NCBI RefSeq assembly: GCF_040361335.1
Contig: NZ_APNM01000003.1
Coordinates: forward strand, 124,001-188,000
DNA: 64,000 nt
Source: APNM01 sp040361335
GTDB taxonomy: Bacteria; Pseudomonadota; Gammaproteobacteria; Nevskiales; Salinisphaeraceae
Direction: 5' to 3'
Below the pieces are notes generated by a model that worked only from the letters and a program-made list of their open reading frames with translations, had not been told where the DNA came from and made no database searches. The translations under genes were made by a program, and so were the position numbers. Below, piece by piece: positions 7,655 to 18,112 of this stretch. Each line of letters starts with the position of its first letter. Position 1 is the stretch's first letter.

Positions 7655-9356
7655 CGTTCTTTACGCGCTCGAGCACGGCCTGCAAATCGTGCGGGATGTG
7701 CTCGGCCTCGGCGTCGCTGCGGCCCTTGTACTCCAGGGTGCCGGCGTCCAGGCCGCGCTCGCCGACCACGATCCGGTGCGGGATGCCGATCAACTCGGCG
7801 TCCGCGAACATGGGGCCGGGCCGCAGGCCGCGATCGTCGAGCACGACGTCGATGCCGGCTTCGCGGCACTGGGCGTACAGGGTCTCGCAGGCCTCGCGCA
7901 CCCGGTGCGACTTGTCGGCCTTGATCGGCAGGATCGCCAGCTCGAAGGGCGCGATCGGCGCGGGCCAGACAATGCCGGCGTCGTCGTGACGCTGCTCGAT
8001 GATCGCGGCGACGATGCGCGAGATGCCGATGCCGTAGCAGCCCATCTCGGGGGTCACGGCCTTGCCGTCCTCGTCCAGCACGGTCAGGTTCATGGCGTCG
8101 CTGTATTTGCGGCCGAGCTGGAAGATATGGCCCACCTCGATGCCGCGCAGGATGCGCAGTGTGCCCCGGCCGTCGGGGCTCGGATCCCCGGCCTGTGCCT
8201 CGCGCAGGTCCGCGAACTCGGGCTCCGGCAGATCGCGGCCCCAGTTGACGCCGGTCAGGTGGTGGCCGTCCTCGTTGGCGCCGGTCACGAAATCGGCCAT
8301 CGGCCGCAGGGCGTGGTCGGCGATCACGCGCAGGTCGACGCCCACCGGTCCGAGCGAGCCGGGGCCGGCGCCGAAACGCGACCGGATCGTGGCCTCGTCG
8401 GCGAAGGTCACGGGGTCGGCCACGGCCGGCAGGCGCGCGGCCTTGATGTCGTTGAGCTGGTGGTCGCCGCGCAGCAGCAGCAGGACCGGGTCGCCGTCGG
8501 CGCCCTCGACCACGACCGCCTTCACGGTGCGCTCGGCGGGCACGCCCAGGAACTCGCTGAGCTGGGCGATGGTGGCGACGCCGGGCGTCGCGACGCGCTC
8601 GAGTTGTTGCGCCGGGCCGGGTCGCTCCGCATCGGGGGGCGGACAGGCGGCGGCCTCGACGTTGGCGGCGAACTCGCCTTGGTCGGAGACGGCCAGGGCG
8701 TCCTCGCCGGACTGGGCGAGGACATGGAATTCCTCGCTCTTGGAGCCGCCGATCGCGCCCGGATCGGCGTCCACGATCCGGAAATCCGCGCCGATGCGCT
8801 CGAAGATGCGGGTATAGGCGGCACGCATGTTGTCGTATTCGCGGCCCAGGTCGTCGCGGTCCATGTGGAAGGAATAGGCATCCTTCATCAGGAATTCGCG
8901 GGCGCGCATCACGCCGAAGCGCGGCCGGATCTCGTCCCGGAACTTGGTCTGGATCTGGTACAGGTTCACGGGCAACTGGCGGTAGCTGCGGTAGTCCCGC
9001 CGCACGAGGTCGGTGATGACCTCCTCGTGGGTGGGGCCGAAGCAGAACTCGCGCTCGTGGCGGTCGCGGAGGCGCAGCATCTCCGCGCCCATCGCCTCCC
9101 AGCGGCCGGATTCCCGCCACAGCTCGGCGGGCTGGACGGCCGGCATCAGCAGCTCCAGCGCGCCGGCGGCGTCCATCTCCTCGCGCACGATGGTCTCGAC
9201 CTTGCGCAGCACCCGCAGGCCCAGCGGCGTCCAGGTGTAGAGCCCGGCGGCGAGCTTGCGGATCATGCCCGCGCGCAGCATCAACTGGTGGCTGACGATC
9301 TCGGCGTCCGCCGGGGTTTCCTTGGTGGTGAACAGGGGGAATCTGGACAGGCGCAT
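7617..9356 (-). CDS. proS: Prolyl-tRNA synthetase, bacterial type
   Basis: It charges tRNA-Pro. The 579-residue protein has the prokaryote-type layout: class II motif 1 (KLAAGLYTWTPLGLRVLRK), motif 2 (FRDEIRPRFGVMRAREFLMKD), the YbaK-like editing insertion at about 225-400 (TVKAVVVEG, NDIKAARLP), motif 3 (GCYGIGISRIVAA) and an anticodon-binding domain. The C-terminus extends past the usual end as KNEPQRRTEAHRGK, encoded by the arm of the inverted repeat. The ATG at 9356 gives the standard MRLSRFPLFTTKE N-terminus. Confidence 0.97.
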   Translation of the reverse strand: MRLSRFPLFTTKETPADAEIVSHQLMLRAGMIRKLAAGLYTWTPLGLRVLRKVETIVREEMDAAGALELLMPAVQPAELWRESGRWEAMGAEMLRLRDRHEREFCFGPTHEEVITDLVRRDYRSYRQLPVNLYQIQTKFRDEIRPRFGVMRAREFLMKDAYSFHMDRDDLGREYDNMRAAYTRIFERIGADFRIVDADPGAIGGSKSEEFHVLAQSGEDALAVSDQGEFAANVEAAACPPPDAERPGPAQQLERVATPGVATIAQLSEFLGVPAERTVKAVVVEGADGDPVLLLLRGDHQLNDIKAARLPAVADPVTFADEATIRSRFGAGPGSLGPVGVDLRVIADHALRPMADFVTGANEDGHHLTGVNWGRDLPEPEFADLREAQAGDPSPDGRGTLRILRGIEVGHIFQLGRKYSDAMNLTVLDEDGKAVTPEMGCYGIGISRIVAAIIEQRHDDAGIVWPAPIAPFELAILPIKADKSHRVREACETLYAQCREAGIDVVLDDRGLRPGPMFADAELIGIPHRIVVGERGLDAGTLEYKGRSDAEAEHIPHDLQAVLERVKNEPQRRTEAHRGK

Positions 9357-9477
9357 ATGCGGTTGTTTTCTCGACCGAATCGACTGCGGGTTAGGTCCGG
9401 CAGTTTAACCCGAAACCGCCGCCGGCGAGGAGCGCGCGGCGGTTGCGGGCGGCTGCCGGCTCGCGCATGATCCGGGC

Positions 9478-10392
9478 ATGACGGGAATCGGACCGCATGT
9501 GCCGCTCGACGACTGGCGGGCGCGCGGCAAGCGCTTCCGCTACCGCGGCCATAATGTCTTCCACATGGACGAGGGCGGCGGCGAGGCGCTGGTGCTGATC
9601 CACGGCTTTCCGACGGCCTCCTGGGACTGGCACCGGCTGTGGCCCGCGCTGGCCGCCGGGCATCGCTGCATCGCGCCGGACATGCTGGGCTTCGGCTTCT
9701 CCGCCAAGCCGCGTTTCCACGATTACCGCATCCACGACCAGGCCGATCTCCACGAGGCGCTTTTGGCCGAGCTCGGCGTCGATCGCTACCGCATCCTGGC
9801 GCACGATTACGGCGATTCGGTGGCCCAGGAACTTCTGGCGCGCGACATCGATCGCCGGGCGGAGGGCGAGCCCGGCCGCATTCTCGGTGTCTGCCTGCTC
9901 AACGGCGGACTGTTCCCGGAGACCCACCGGGCGCGGCCGGTGCAGCGGCTGTTGCTGGGGCCGTTCGGCTGGCTGGTATCGCGGCTGATCTCGGAGCGGG
10001 CCTTCGGCCACAGCATGCGCCAGGTGTTCGGGCCCGAGACCCCGCCTTCGGCGGTGGAAATGGCTGCATTCTGGCAACTGGCGAATGAGCGCGGCGGCAT
10101 CCGCGTCTACCATCGCCTGATCCGTTACATCGAGGATCGCCGCACGCACCGCGAGCGCTGGGTCGGGGCGTTGCGTGATGCCCCGGTGCCGCTGCGGCTC
10201 GTCGACGGCGTCCACGATCCCGTCTCCGGCGGGCACATGGCGCAGCGCTACCGCGAGCTGGTGCCCGATCCGGACGTGGTCGAGCTGCCCTGCGGGCATT
10301 ATCCCCAGATCGAATTGCCCGCCGAGACCCTGGCGGCGGTCGAGGCCTTCCTGGCCGGCAGCGGGCCGGTCAGTCCATCACCCGGAGCGTGA
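9478..10392 (+). CDS. Alpha/beta hydrolase with Asp nucleophile (haloalkane dehalogenase / epoxide hydrolase type)
   Basis: This 304-residue soluble hydrolase has an HGFPTASWDW oxyanion loop (about residue 42), a nucleophile elbow AHDYGDS in which aspartate replaces serine, an acid in DGVHDPVSG, and the catalytic histidine in CGHYPQIE. An aspartate nucleophile is typical of haloalkane dehalogenases and epoxide hydrolases, but the substrate cannot be told. It converges on the JAMM gene, and the two stop ends overlap by 23 bases. Confidence 0.8.
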   Translation: MTGIGPHVPLDDWRARGKRFRYRGHNVFHMDEGGGEALVLIHGFPTASWDWHRLWPALAAGHRCIAPDMLGFGFSAKPRFHDYRIHDQADLHEALLAELGVDRYRILAHDYGDSVAQELLARDIDRRAEGEPGRILGVCLLNGGLFPETHRARPVQRLLLGPFGWLVSRLISERAFGHSMRQVFGPETPPSAVEMAAFWQLANERGGIRVYHRLIRYIEDRRTHRERWVGALRDAPVPLRLVDGVHDPVSGGHMAQRYRELVPDPDVVELPCGHYPQIELPAETLAAVEAFLAGSGPVSPSPGA

Positions 10393-10903
10393 CCTCGCGC
10401 ATGCCGCCGGCGTCGTCGGGCCGCCAGGCGCGCATCTCCAGCACGCCCTTGATGTTCAGCGAGATGATCAGATAGAGCGCCTCCGGATAGCCGATCTCGG
10501 CGAGATCGCGCGCCGAGGGTTCGGGCGGGGCGTCCGGATGCGAGTGATACACGGCCCACAGGGTCTCGCCGCGCTCGCGCATCTCTTTCATCGCCCGGAT
10601 CTGGTCCTGGGGGTCCATCTCGAAGCGATGCTTGCGTTCCGCGGCGGCGTTGGCCACGGGATAAAGGCTGCGCGGCAGGTCGTCGTCGCCCGCGCCGACC
10701 AGCCCGCACACCTCTTCGTCCGGGCACTTCTGCGCCTCGAACAGCAGCTTGGTGGCCAGCGGCCGCGGAATCAGCGGTTCGTCCAATTCGTATCCCCCGA
10801 CATGCATCGGCGCGACAGGATACCCGCCGCGCCGCAGGATGGCATCCCCCAGCCGACAGCACCAGGCGGGCTCACCTGTCCATGGATTCAGATGGATCGG
10901 CAT
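10370..10903 (-). CDS. JAMM/MPN-domain metalloprotease-like protein
   Basis: The 177-residue protein carries the JAMM metal site: an upstream glutamate in DEEVCGLVG and the HSHPDAPPEPSARDL stretch, which fits H-x-H-x(7-10)-S-x2-D. Family members process ubiquitin-like sulfur carriers or act in cysteine/thiamine sulfur transfer. No sulfur-carrier or E1-like gene is adjacent, so the partner is unknown. The ATG at 10903 has GGAG about ten bases upstream. A later ATG (MHVGGYELDEP) would give a tighter MPN domain and is a fair alternative. Confidence 0.75.
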   Translation of the reverse strand: MPIHLNPWTGEPAWCCRLGDAILRRGGYPVAPMHVGGYELDEPLIPRPLATKLLFEAQKCPDEEVCGLVGAGDDDLPRSLYPVANAAAERKHRFEMDPQDQIRAMKEMRERGETLWAVYHSHPDAPPEPSARDLAEIGYPEALYLIISLNIKGVLEMRAWRPDDAGGMREVTLRVMD

Positions 10904-10980
10904 AGGCTAGTGTCTCCGGACCAATCCGCATTGACCGGCGTCAATGCTCGGCACGGAACGGGATTCGAGGAGGTAAGTCG

Positions 10981-11050
10981 ATCCACCGATTACGCAGATT
11001 ACACAGACAGATGGTTTTTGAAATCCGCGTAATCCGTGAAATCTGTGGAT
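10981..11050. repeat. Inverted repeat, ATCCACGGAT family (copy 4)
   Basis: The left arm (ATCCACCGATTACGCAGATT) and the right arm (AATCCGTGAAATCTGTGGAT, ending at 11050) form an imperfect hairpin ending three bases from the L,D-transpeptidase stop codon. It combines the ATCCACGGAT and CGCAGATT modules in one element. Confidence 0.75.
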
Positions 11051-11053
11051 GCC

Positions 11054-11578
11054 TTATGGATAGATATGGATGCGCGTGTCCTCCGGCACCAGGCGCCAGA
11101 GTTCGTCCATGGCCTTGTTGGAGACCGCGATGCAGCCGTCGGTCCAGTCGCCGACCCGGGGCGTGCCCGCGTACCAAGGCTGGCCGTGGATCATGATCTG
11201 GCCGCCGGGATCCACATCGCGCCGCATGGCCGCGGTCATGTCGCGCCGGTTCGGGTACGACACGTGGATCGACTTGTAGAACCGGCTGTCCGGGTTGCGC
11301 CAATCCAGCAGGTAGGCGCCTTCGGGCGTGCGGCCGTCGCCCTCGCGGCGCTTGTGGCCGTTCGGCTCGGAGCCGAGCTGGATATCGTAGCGCCGGACCG
11401 GCAGGCCGTCGCGGTAGAGATACATTTCCCGGTCGGATTTGAGCACCACCACCAGATCGACCGGGGCTTCCCCGGAAGCGATGGCGGCCGCGGCGGTGAA
11501 CAGGAGGGCGGACAGGACAGCGACGATCCGTCCCGGCCACCATCGGGCCGCGCCAGCCGGAAAGTATGATTTCCTCAT
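11054..11578 (-). CDS. L,D-transpeptidase (YkuD domain), exported
   Basis: It would form or exchange 3-3 peptide links or anchor proteins in peptidoglycan. The 174-residue protein has an N-terminal hydrophobic segment (IVAVLSALLFTAAAAIASG) consistent with a signal peptide, then a YkuD domain with MIHGQPW and the catalytic motif GDWTDGCIAVSNKAMDEL containing the active-site cysteine. No LysM or other wall-binding domain is visible. It is transcribed away from idh with about 165 bases between. Confidence 0.9.
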   Translation of the reverse strand: MRKSYFPAGAARWWPGRIVAVLSALLFTAAAAIASGEAPVDLVVVLKSDREMYLYRDGLPVRRYDIQLGSEPNGHKRREGDGRTPEGAYLLDWRNPDSRFYKSIHVSYPNRRDMTAAMRRDVDPGGQIMIHGQPWYAGTPRVGDWTDGCIAVSNKAMDELWRLVPEDTRIHIYP

Positions 11579-11743
11579 GATTTCATTGGCCTAGACGATG
11601 GTCGCAGTCGCCTCAGCGGGGCATTCGCGCTAGGATAATAGCGTATACGACTTTCGTGGTCCCGGCCGCCCGACGCGGTCACGCGTGTGCCGGGACCGGC
11701 AACGCCGGGCCGGTGCATGCCGGCCCAATCCCGGAAACCTGTC

Positions 11744-12751
11744 ATGAGCCAACGCGAGATCACAGTCATCCGCGGCGACGGCATCGGCCCGAGCATCGTC
11801 GACGCGACCCTGCAAGTCCTGGACGCGGTGGGGGCCGGTCTCGGCTACCGCCAGGTCGACGTGGGCCAGGCGGCCCTGGAGGCGGGCGACGACGTGCTCC
11901 CCCAGAAAGCCCTGGACGCGATCGCGGAGACCGGCGTGGTTCTCAAGGGACCGGTCACCACACCCAGCGGCGGCGGCTACAGCTCGGTGAACGTCGCCCT
12001 GCGCAAGCGCTTCGACATGTACGCCAACGTGCGGCCGGTGCTGTCCTTCGAGGGGACGGTCAGCCGTTACGACAACGTCGACATCGTGGTCGTGCGCGAG
12101 AATACCGAGGGCATGTATTCCGGCGAGGGCCAGACCCTCAGCGAGGACCGCTCGCGCGCCGAGGCCCTGTCCGTGATCACCCGCCGGGAATGCGAGCGGA
12201 TCGTGCGCTTCGCGTTCGAGTTCGCGCGCAACCAGGGGCACCGCAAGGTGACCATCACCCACAAGGCGAACATCCTCAAGACCACTTCGGGCATGTTCCT
12301 GGAGGTGGGCCGCAAGCTGGCCGAGGAATACCCCGACCTGGAACACGAGGAACTGATCGTCGACGCCTGCGCCATGCGCCTGGTGATGGACCCGGGCCGT
12401 TTCGACGTGATCGTGACCACCAACCTGTTCGGCGACATCATCTCCGACCTGTGCGCGGGCCTGGTGGGCGGTCTCGGGCTGGCGCCGGGCGCCAACATCG
12501 GCGACGACTACGCCATGTTCGAGGCGGTGCACGGCAGCGCCCCCGATATCGCCGGCAAGAACATTGCCAATCCCACCGCTCTGATCCTGGCGGCCGCCCT
12601 GATGCTCGACCACCTGGGCAAGACCGAGGCCGCGGCGCGCATACGCAACGCCATCCGGGGCGTGATCGCCGACCACGACCGGGTCACGCCCGACCTGGGC
12701 GGGGACGGCACCACGACCGGGTATACGCAGGCGTTAATCGAGCGACTGTAG
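11744..12751 (+). CDS. NAD-dependent isocitrate dehydrogenase (beta-decarboxylating dehydrogenase family)
   Basis: It oxidises isocitrate to 2-oxoglutarate. The 335-residue protein has VIRGDGIGPSIVDATLQVL at the start, GPVTTPSGGGYSSVN-LRKRFDMYANVRP (the substrate loop with the S-x-N pair), RENTEGMYSGEG, the lysine in THKANI, DACAMRLV-DVIVTTNLFGDIISDL (metal aspartates) and HGSAPDIAGKNIANP. The length and loop fit the NAD-IDH group; isopropylmalate dehydrogenase is unlikely because leu genes are absent and the substrate loop differs. I chose the ATG at 11744 (MSQREITV) over an upstream in-frame ATG because the family begins there. Confidence 0.88.
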   Translation: MSQREITVIRGDGIGPSIVDATLQVLDAVGAGLGYRQVDVGQAALEAGDDVLPQKALDAIAETGVVLKGPVTTPSGGGYSSVNVALRKRFDMYANVRPVLSFEGTVSRYDNVDIVVVRENTEGMYSGEGQTLSEDRSRAEALSVITRRECERIVRFAFEFARNQGHRKVTITHKANILKTTSGMFLEVGRKLAEEYPDLEHEELIVDACAMRLVMDPGRFDVIVTTNLFGDIISDLCAGLVGGLGLAPGANIGDDYAMFEAVHGSAPDIAGKNIANPTALILAAALMLDHLGKTEAAARIRNAIRGVIADHDRVTPDLGGDGTTTGYTQALIERL

Positions 12752-12761
12752 AGGAAGAATG

Positions 12762-12914
12762 GAACCACAGAGGCACAGGGGCACAGGGGCACAGGGGCAC
12801 AGAGAGAAAGACGGTTAAAAACCACGGTAAAAACCACGCGGGGTACAAGAAACTGCCTTGTGTTCTTCGGGTTGATAACTTCTTGAGCTCTGTGCCTCTG
12901 TGACCCTGTGGTTC
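12762..12914. repeat. Inverted repeat, CACAGAGG family (copy 2)
   Basis: The left arm (12762-12804) begins GAACCACAGAGGCACAGGGG and continues as an 8-bp tandem unit, CACAGGGG. The right arm (12888-12914) is the inverse, GCCTCTGTGACCCTGTGGTTC, with fewer units. The prmC stop codon (TGA, 12913-12915) lies on the outer edge of the right arm. It separates the convergent idh and prmC genes. Confidence 0.85.
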
Positions 12915-13764
12915 ATGAAGAACAACCGACCGTGACGCGGGGATGGCCGGCGAGGTCGGAGTGGGTCTCGATGTCCCGGAAGCCGGCTTGGTGCAGCAAT
13001 GCCCGTACCGCCGGACCCTGGTCGGCGCCGTGTTCGAGCATCAGGTATCCCCCGTTATCGAGATGGGCCGGGGTGTCGGCAACGATCCGGCGCAGGGCGT
13101 CCAGGCCGTCGGGGCCGGCGACCAGGGCCGACTGCGGTTCGTGCCCCAGGGCCACGAGGTGCGGGTCGCCGGCCGCGACATAGGGCGGATTGGAGACGAT
13201 CAGGCGGTATTTTCCGTCGGCTTCCAGGGCGGTCAGCCACTCGCCCCGGCGGCATTCGACGTTCGTCAGGCCCAGTCGACGGGCGTTGCCGCGCGCGACG
13301 TCCAGGGCGTCGTCGCTGGCGTCGGTGGCGATCACTGTCATGCCCGGGCGTTCGCTCGCCAGCGCCAGGGCCAAGGCGCCGCTGCCCGTGCCCAGGTCGG
13401 CGATCCGGCCGTCCGCCCCGGGGGGCAGCACGGCCAGTGCCCGTTCCACCAGCAGCTCGGTCTCCGGGCGCGGCACCAGCACCGCCGCCGACACCGTCAG
13501 GTCCAACGACCAGAAACCCTTGCTCCCCGTGAGATAGGCCACCGGCTCGCCCGCCCGCCGGCGTTCGACCAGGGCCCGGAACCGCGCGTCGTCGTCCGCC
13601 GTCAGGGGGTCGTCGGCGTGCGCGATCAGATAGCTGCGCGGCCGTGTCAGGACATGCGTCAGCAACAGCCCGGCATCCAGATCGGGACTGTCGCTGACGG
13701 CCGCGATCCGGGCCGCGGCATCGTGCAATGCCGACCGGATCGTCGTGGCTCGTTTGTGGTTCAA
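12913..13764 (-). CDS. prmC: Release factor glutamine methyltransferase PrmC
   Basis: It methylates the glutamine of the GGQ motif in peptide release factors. The 283-residue protein has the PrmC N-terminal helical domain (GEPVAYLTGSKGFWSLDL), a SAM fold (ADLGTGSGALALALA) and the substrate-binding VSNPPYV motif. The first codon is TTG at 13764 (MNHKRATTIRSAL); the family normally begins close to the TTIRSAL segment. It lies directly downstream of prfA, its substrate's gene, as usual. Confidence 0.94.
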   Translation of the reverse strand: MNHKRATTIRSALHDAAARIAAVSDSPDLDAGLLLTHVLTRPRSYLIAHADDPLTADDDARFRALVERRRAGEPVAYLTGSKGFWSLDLTVSAAVLVPRPETELLVERALAVLPPGADGRIADLGTGSGALALALASERPGMTVIATDASDDALDVARGNARRLGLTNVECRRGEWLTALEADGKYRLIVSNPPYVAAGDPHLVALGHEPQSALVAGPDGLDALRRIVADTPAHLDNGGYLMLEHGADQGPAVRALLHQAGFRDIETHSDLAGHPRVTVGCSS

Positions 13765-13819
13765 CTGGAAACTCGAAATCGGAGACTGGCGACCGCGGCG
13801 CGGCCGGCGGGCGCGCCGC

Positions 13820-14905
<1,086 letters not shown>

Positions 14906-14983
14906 CGTGTTCCCATTATCGCAGCTCGCGGGCGGGCTCCGGCCCCCGCGGCGGGTCCGGATACCGGCCGGGCGCCGCGGTGT

Positions 14984-16273
14984 CTAACCGTCGTCGGGGT
15001 CGTCGCCGGATGCCTCGGCATCCGGGTCCAGATCGTAGAGCCGGCGCACGGCGGCCAGCAGTGCCTGCTGCTCCTCGCCGCGCGCCCGCCGCAGCGCGGC
15101 GCTGGGGCTGTGCATCAGCTTGTTGGTCAGGGTGCGGGCCAGGAATTCCAGGGTCTCGTCGGGATCCTTGCCCTTGGCGAGCATCCGGCGGGCCTTGGCC
15201 AGGACTTCCTCGCGGCGGTCGTGGGCGTCGCGGCGCAGGGCGCGGATGGTGGCCGCCGAACGGCGCGAGTCCAGCCACGCGTAGAACTCGTCGATACGGG
15301 CGTCGATCATGCCGTCGGCCACCAGCGCCGCCTGGTGGCGCGAGCGCAGGTTCTCGCGGATCACGCCCTGCAGGTCGTCGACCGTATACAGGTACACGTC
15401 CTCCAGTTCGCCCACCGCGGGCTCGACGTCGCGCGGCACGGCCAGGTCGAGCATGAACACCGGCTTGCGCCGGCGCTGCCGCAGGGCCGCGCGCACGTCG
15501 TCCAGCGGCACCAGGTAGGTCGGGGCAGCGGTCGAGGCCACGACCATGTCGGCATCGGCCAAGTGCGCGCCGATGTCCTCCAGCGGTATCGCGTAGCCGC
15601 GGAACTTGCCGGCCAGGGCCTGTGCCCGCTCGATGCTGCGGTTGGCGAAGATCAGCCGTTGCAGGCCGGCCTCGGCCAAGTGCCGCGCGGTCAGCTCGAT
15701 GGTGTCGCCGGCGCCGATCAGCATCGCCGTGGTCTCGGCGAAATCGGAGAAGATCTGGCGCGCCAGGCTGACCCCGGCATAGGCCACGGATACCGGGTTG
15801 GCGCCGATCTCGGTCTCGCTGCGCACGCTCTTGGCGACCGCGAAGCTGTGCTCGAACAGCCGGGTCAGCAAGGGACCGGCACTGCGGGCCGCGCGCGCCT
15901 GGCGGTAGGCGTCCTTCATCTGGCCCAGAATCTGGGACTCGCCGAGGATCATGGAATCCAGGCCCGCGGCCACCCGCAGCGTGTGCCGGATGCTGTCGCG
16001 GTCGCGATAGACATAAAAGTGCGGGGCCAGGCCGCGGGCGTCGAGACCGCGCTGGTCGCAAAGCCAGTGACGGAGGGCGTCGTCGTCGGCGTCGCGGGAG
16101 ACCGTGTACAGCTCGGTGCGGTTGCAGGTCGACAGGATGGCGCCCTCGGCGACCTGCGGCAGACGCACGAGGCCGGCCAGCGCCTCCCGGCACTGGGCCG
16201 GGGGAAAGGCCACCGTCTCGCGCACCGCGAGCGGGGCGGTGTTGTGGTTGAGGCCGACGGTCAGCAACGTCAT
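14984..16273 (-). CDS. hemA: Glutamyl-tRNA reductase
   Basis: This is the first committed enzyme of tetrapyrrole synthesis by the C5 route, reducing glutamyl-tRNA to glutamate-1-semialdehyde. The 429-residue protein has VGLNHNTAPLAVRE, the catalytic cysteine in LSTCNRTELY (about residue 50), the GESQILGQMKDAY helix, an NADPH-binding GAGDTIELTARHL, and the long C-terminal dimerisation helix with TNKLMHSPSAALR. It is divergent from the TPR lipoprotein-lolB operon. Confidence 0.97.
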   Translation of the reverse strand: MTLLTVGLNHNTAPLAVRETVAFPPAQCREALAGLVRLPQVAEGAILSTCNRTELYTVSRDADDDALRHWLCDQRGLDARGLAPHFYVYRDRDSIRHTLRVAAGLDSMILGESQILGQMKDAYRQARAARSAGPLLTRLFEHSFAVAKSVRSETEIGANPVSVAYAGVSLARQIFSDFAETTAMLIGAGDTIELTARHLAEAGLQRLIFANRSIERAQALAGKFRGYAIPLEDIGAHLADADMVVASTAAPTYLVPLDDVRAALRQRRRKPVFMLDLAVPRDVEPAVGELEDVYLYTVDDLQGVIRENLRSRHQAALVADGMIDARIDEFYAWLDSRRSAATIRALRRDAHDRREEVLAKARRMLAKGKDPDETLEFLARTLTNKLMHSPSAALRRARGEEQQALLAAVRRLYDLDPDAEASGDDPDDG

Positions 16274-16381
16274 GGCGGTATTTTACCGCGCAAGCGGGGG
16301 GTGCTGCGCGCCCGCGTGCCGTGGCGGGGGGGTTCGCAATCGCGTTATAGTCGCCGACCCGGTTTCAACGACGTAGCCACC

Positions 16382-18112
16382 TTGCCCCAGTCACCCATCC
16401 GGGGTATCCGCCTGCCGGCCTGCGCCTGCCTGATCGCGCTCGCCGGATGCGCGGGTCAACCCGCCAAGACCGTGCCGGTGGACGAGCCGCCGGAGAGGCC
16501 GGAGGCCGTCGTCCCGCTGCCGCCCGATCCCCAGGTCGACCTCGAGTACTACATCCTCGCCGGCGAGACCGCCCTGCAGCGCGGTTACGCGGCGCAGGCG
16601 GCGCAGGCCTATGTCGCGGCGCTGGATTACAGCGACGACCCGGAGTTGGCCCAGCGCGCGACCCGGATCGCGCTGTTCGCCGGTGATCCCGATCTCGCCT
16701 TCCGGGCGGCGCTGGCCTGGAGCGAGGTCGAGCCGGACAGCGCCGACGCGCACCAGACCGCCGCCCGCCTGGCGCTGCGCGCGGGCGCGCCGCGCCAACT
16801 CGAGACCCATGCCGCGGCGGTGGTCGATCTGCACCCGGAGGGCCCGGCCGCCGGGTTCCGCGAGTTGGCGGACGTGCTCAGCGGCGAACCGGGCGCGGGC
16901 GACGTCGCGCTGAACGCCGTCGATGAGCTGGTCTCCGGATATCCCGATCTTCCCGAAGCGCACTACGCGCTCGGTCTGCTGGCGCTGCGCTACAACCGAC
17001 TGGGCGCGGCGGACGCCGCGGCCGGCCGCGCGCTGGCGTTGCGTCCGGACTGGGCCGAGGCGGTGATGCTTAAGGCCGACGTCCTGGTGCGTCAGGGCCG
17101 GATCGCCGCCGCCGACGAGTTGGTCGCCGGTCTGACCGGCAGCCGCTCGGAACGTGCCGAGCATCACATCGAATATGCCCGCCTGTTGCTCGATGCCGGT
17201 CGGCCCGATGCCGCCGCGGACGGATTCGAACGCGCCCTGTCGCTGGACCCCGACAATGCCGATGCCCGCTACGGGCTCGGTCTGCTGGCCCTGAGCCTGG
17301 ATCAGGCCGAGCGGGCCGAGAAGGCCTTCGCGGCCCTGTACCGCAGCGGCCGGCGGCGCGATGACGCGGCCTTCTACCTCGGCGCCGTGGCCGAAAGCCG
17401 CGGTGATTACGCCGAGGCCCGGCAGTGGTATGGCCGGGTCGGCGAGGGTGCCCACCTGTTCGAGGCCCAGGTGCGGGCCGCCGCCACGTACTATGAGCAG
17501 GGCGACCTGGCGCGCGCCCGGAGCGAGCTGCAATCCCTGCGCGAGCGGCGCGGGGACATGGCCGAACGTCTCTACATCGCCGAGGGCGAGCTGCTGTACA
17601 AGGCACAGCGTTACCGCGAGGCCCTGGCACTCTACGAAGAGGCCTTGTCACGGTACCCGGGCGATGCGGACCTGCTCTACGCCCGCTCGCTGGTCTGGGA
17701 ACGGCTCGGTGACATCGACCGCGCCGAGGCCGATCTGCGCGCGGTGTTGTCCCAGGAACCGGGCGATCCGCGTGCCCTCAACGCCCTGGGATACATGCTG
17801 AGCAATCACTCCCGGCGCTACGAGGAAGCACGCCGCTACATCGAGCAGGCCCTGGAGGCCGATCCCGACAATCCGGTGATCATCGACAGCATGGGCTGGA
17901 TCCACTACCGGCTCGGGAACCTGGATAAGGCGCTGGATTACCTGGAGCGTGCCTACGCCCGGCTGCCCGACCCGGAGGTCGCCGCCCATCTCGGCGAGGT
18001 TCTGTGGAAGCTGGGGCGCAAGGAGGAGGCGCGGCGCGTCTGGTCCGACGCCGAGGCCGAGGATCCGGACCACCCGGTGCTGCGCGAGACCCTGGAGCGC
18101 CTGGCCCCATGA
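16382..18112 (+). CDS. Tetratricopeptide-repeat lipoprotein upstream of lolB
   Basis: This 576-residue protein is predicted to be an outer-membrane lipoprotein: a hydrophobic leader ends in the lipobox ALAGC with Cys23. About ten TPR-like helix pairs follow; the clearest are in the C-terminal half (YREALALYEEALSRYPGD, EEARRYIEQALEADPDN, LDKALDYLERAYARLPD). Its place beside hemA and before lolB is common in gammaproteobacteria. The only usable start in front of the leader is TTG at 16382, with a weak ribosome site. The frame is open far upstream, but only as the antisense of hemA and prfA. The lolB start overlaps its stop (ATGA). Confidence 0.85.
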   Translation: MPQSPIRGIRLPACACLIALAGCAGQPAKTVPVDEPPERPEAVVPLPPDPQVDLEYYILAGETALQRGYAAQAAQAYVAALDYSDDPELAQRATRIALFAGDPDLAFRAALAWSEVEPDSADAHQTAARLALRAGAPRQLETHAAAVVDLHPEGPAAGFRELADVLSGEPGAGDVALNAVDELVSGYPDLPEAHYALGLLALRYNRLGAADAAAGRALALRPDWAEAVMLKADVLVRQGRIAAADELVAGLTGSRSERAEHHIEYARLLLDAGRPDAAADGFERALSLDPDNADARYGLGLLALSLDQAERAEKAFAALYRSGRRRDDAAFYLGAVAESRGDYAEARQWYGRVGEGAHLFEAQVRAAATYYEQGDLARARSELQSLRERRGDMAERLYIAEGELLYKAQRYREALALYEEALSRYPGDADLLYARSLVWERLGDIDRAEADLRAVLSQEPGDPRALNALGYMLSNHSRRYEEARRYIEQALEADPDNPVIIDSMGWIHYRLGNLDKALDYLERAYARLPDPEVAAHLGEVLWKLGRKEEARRVWSDAEAEDPDHPVLRETLERLAP

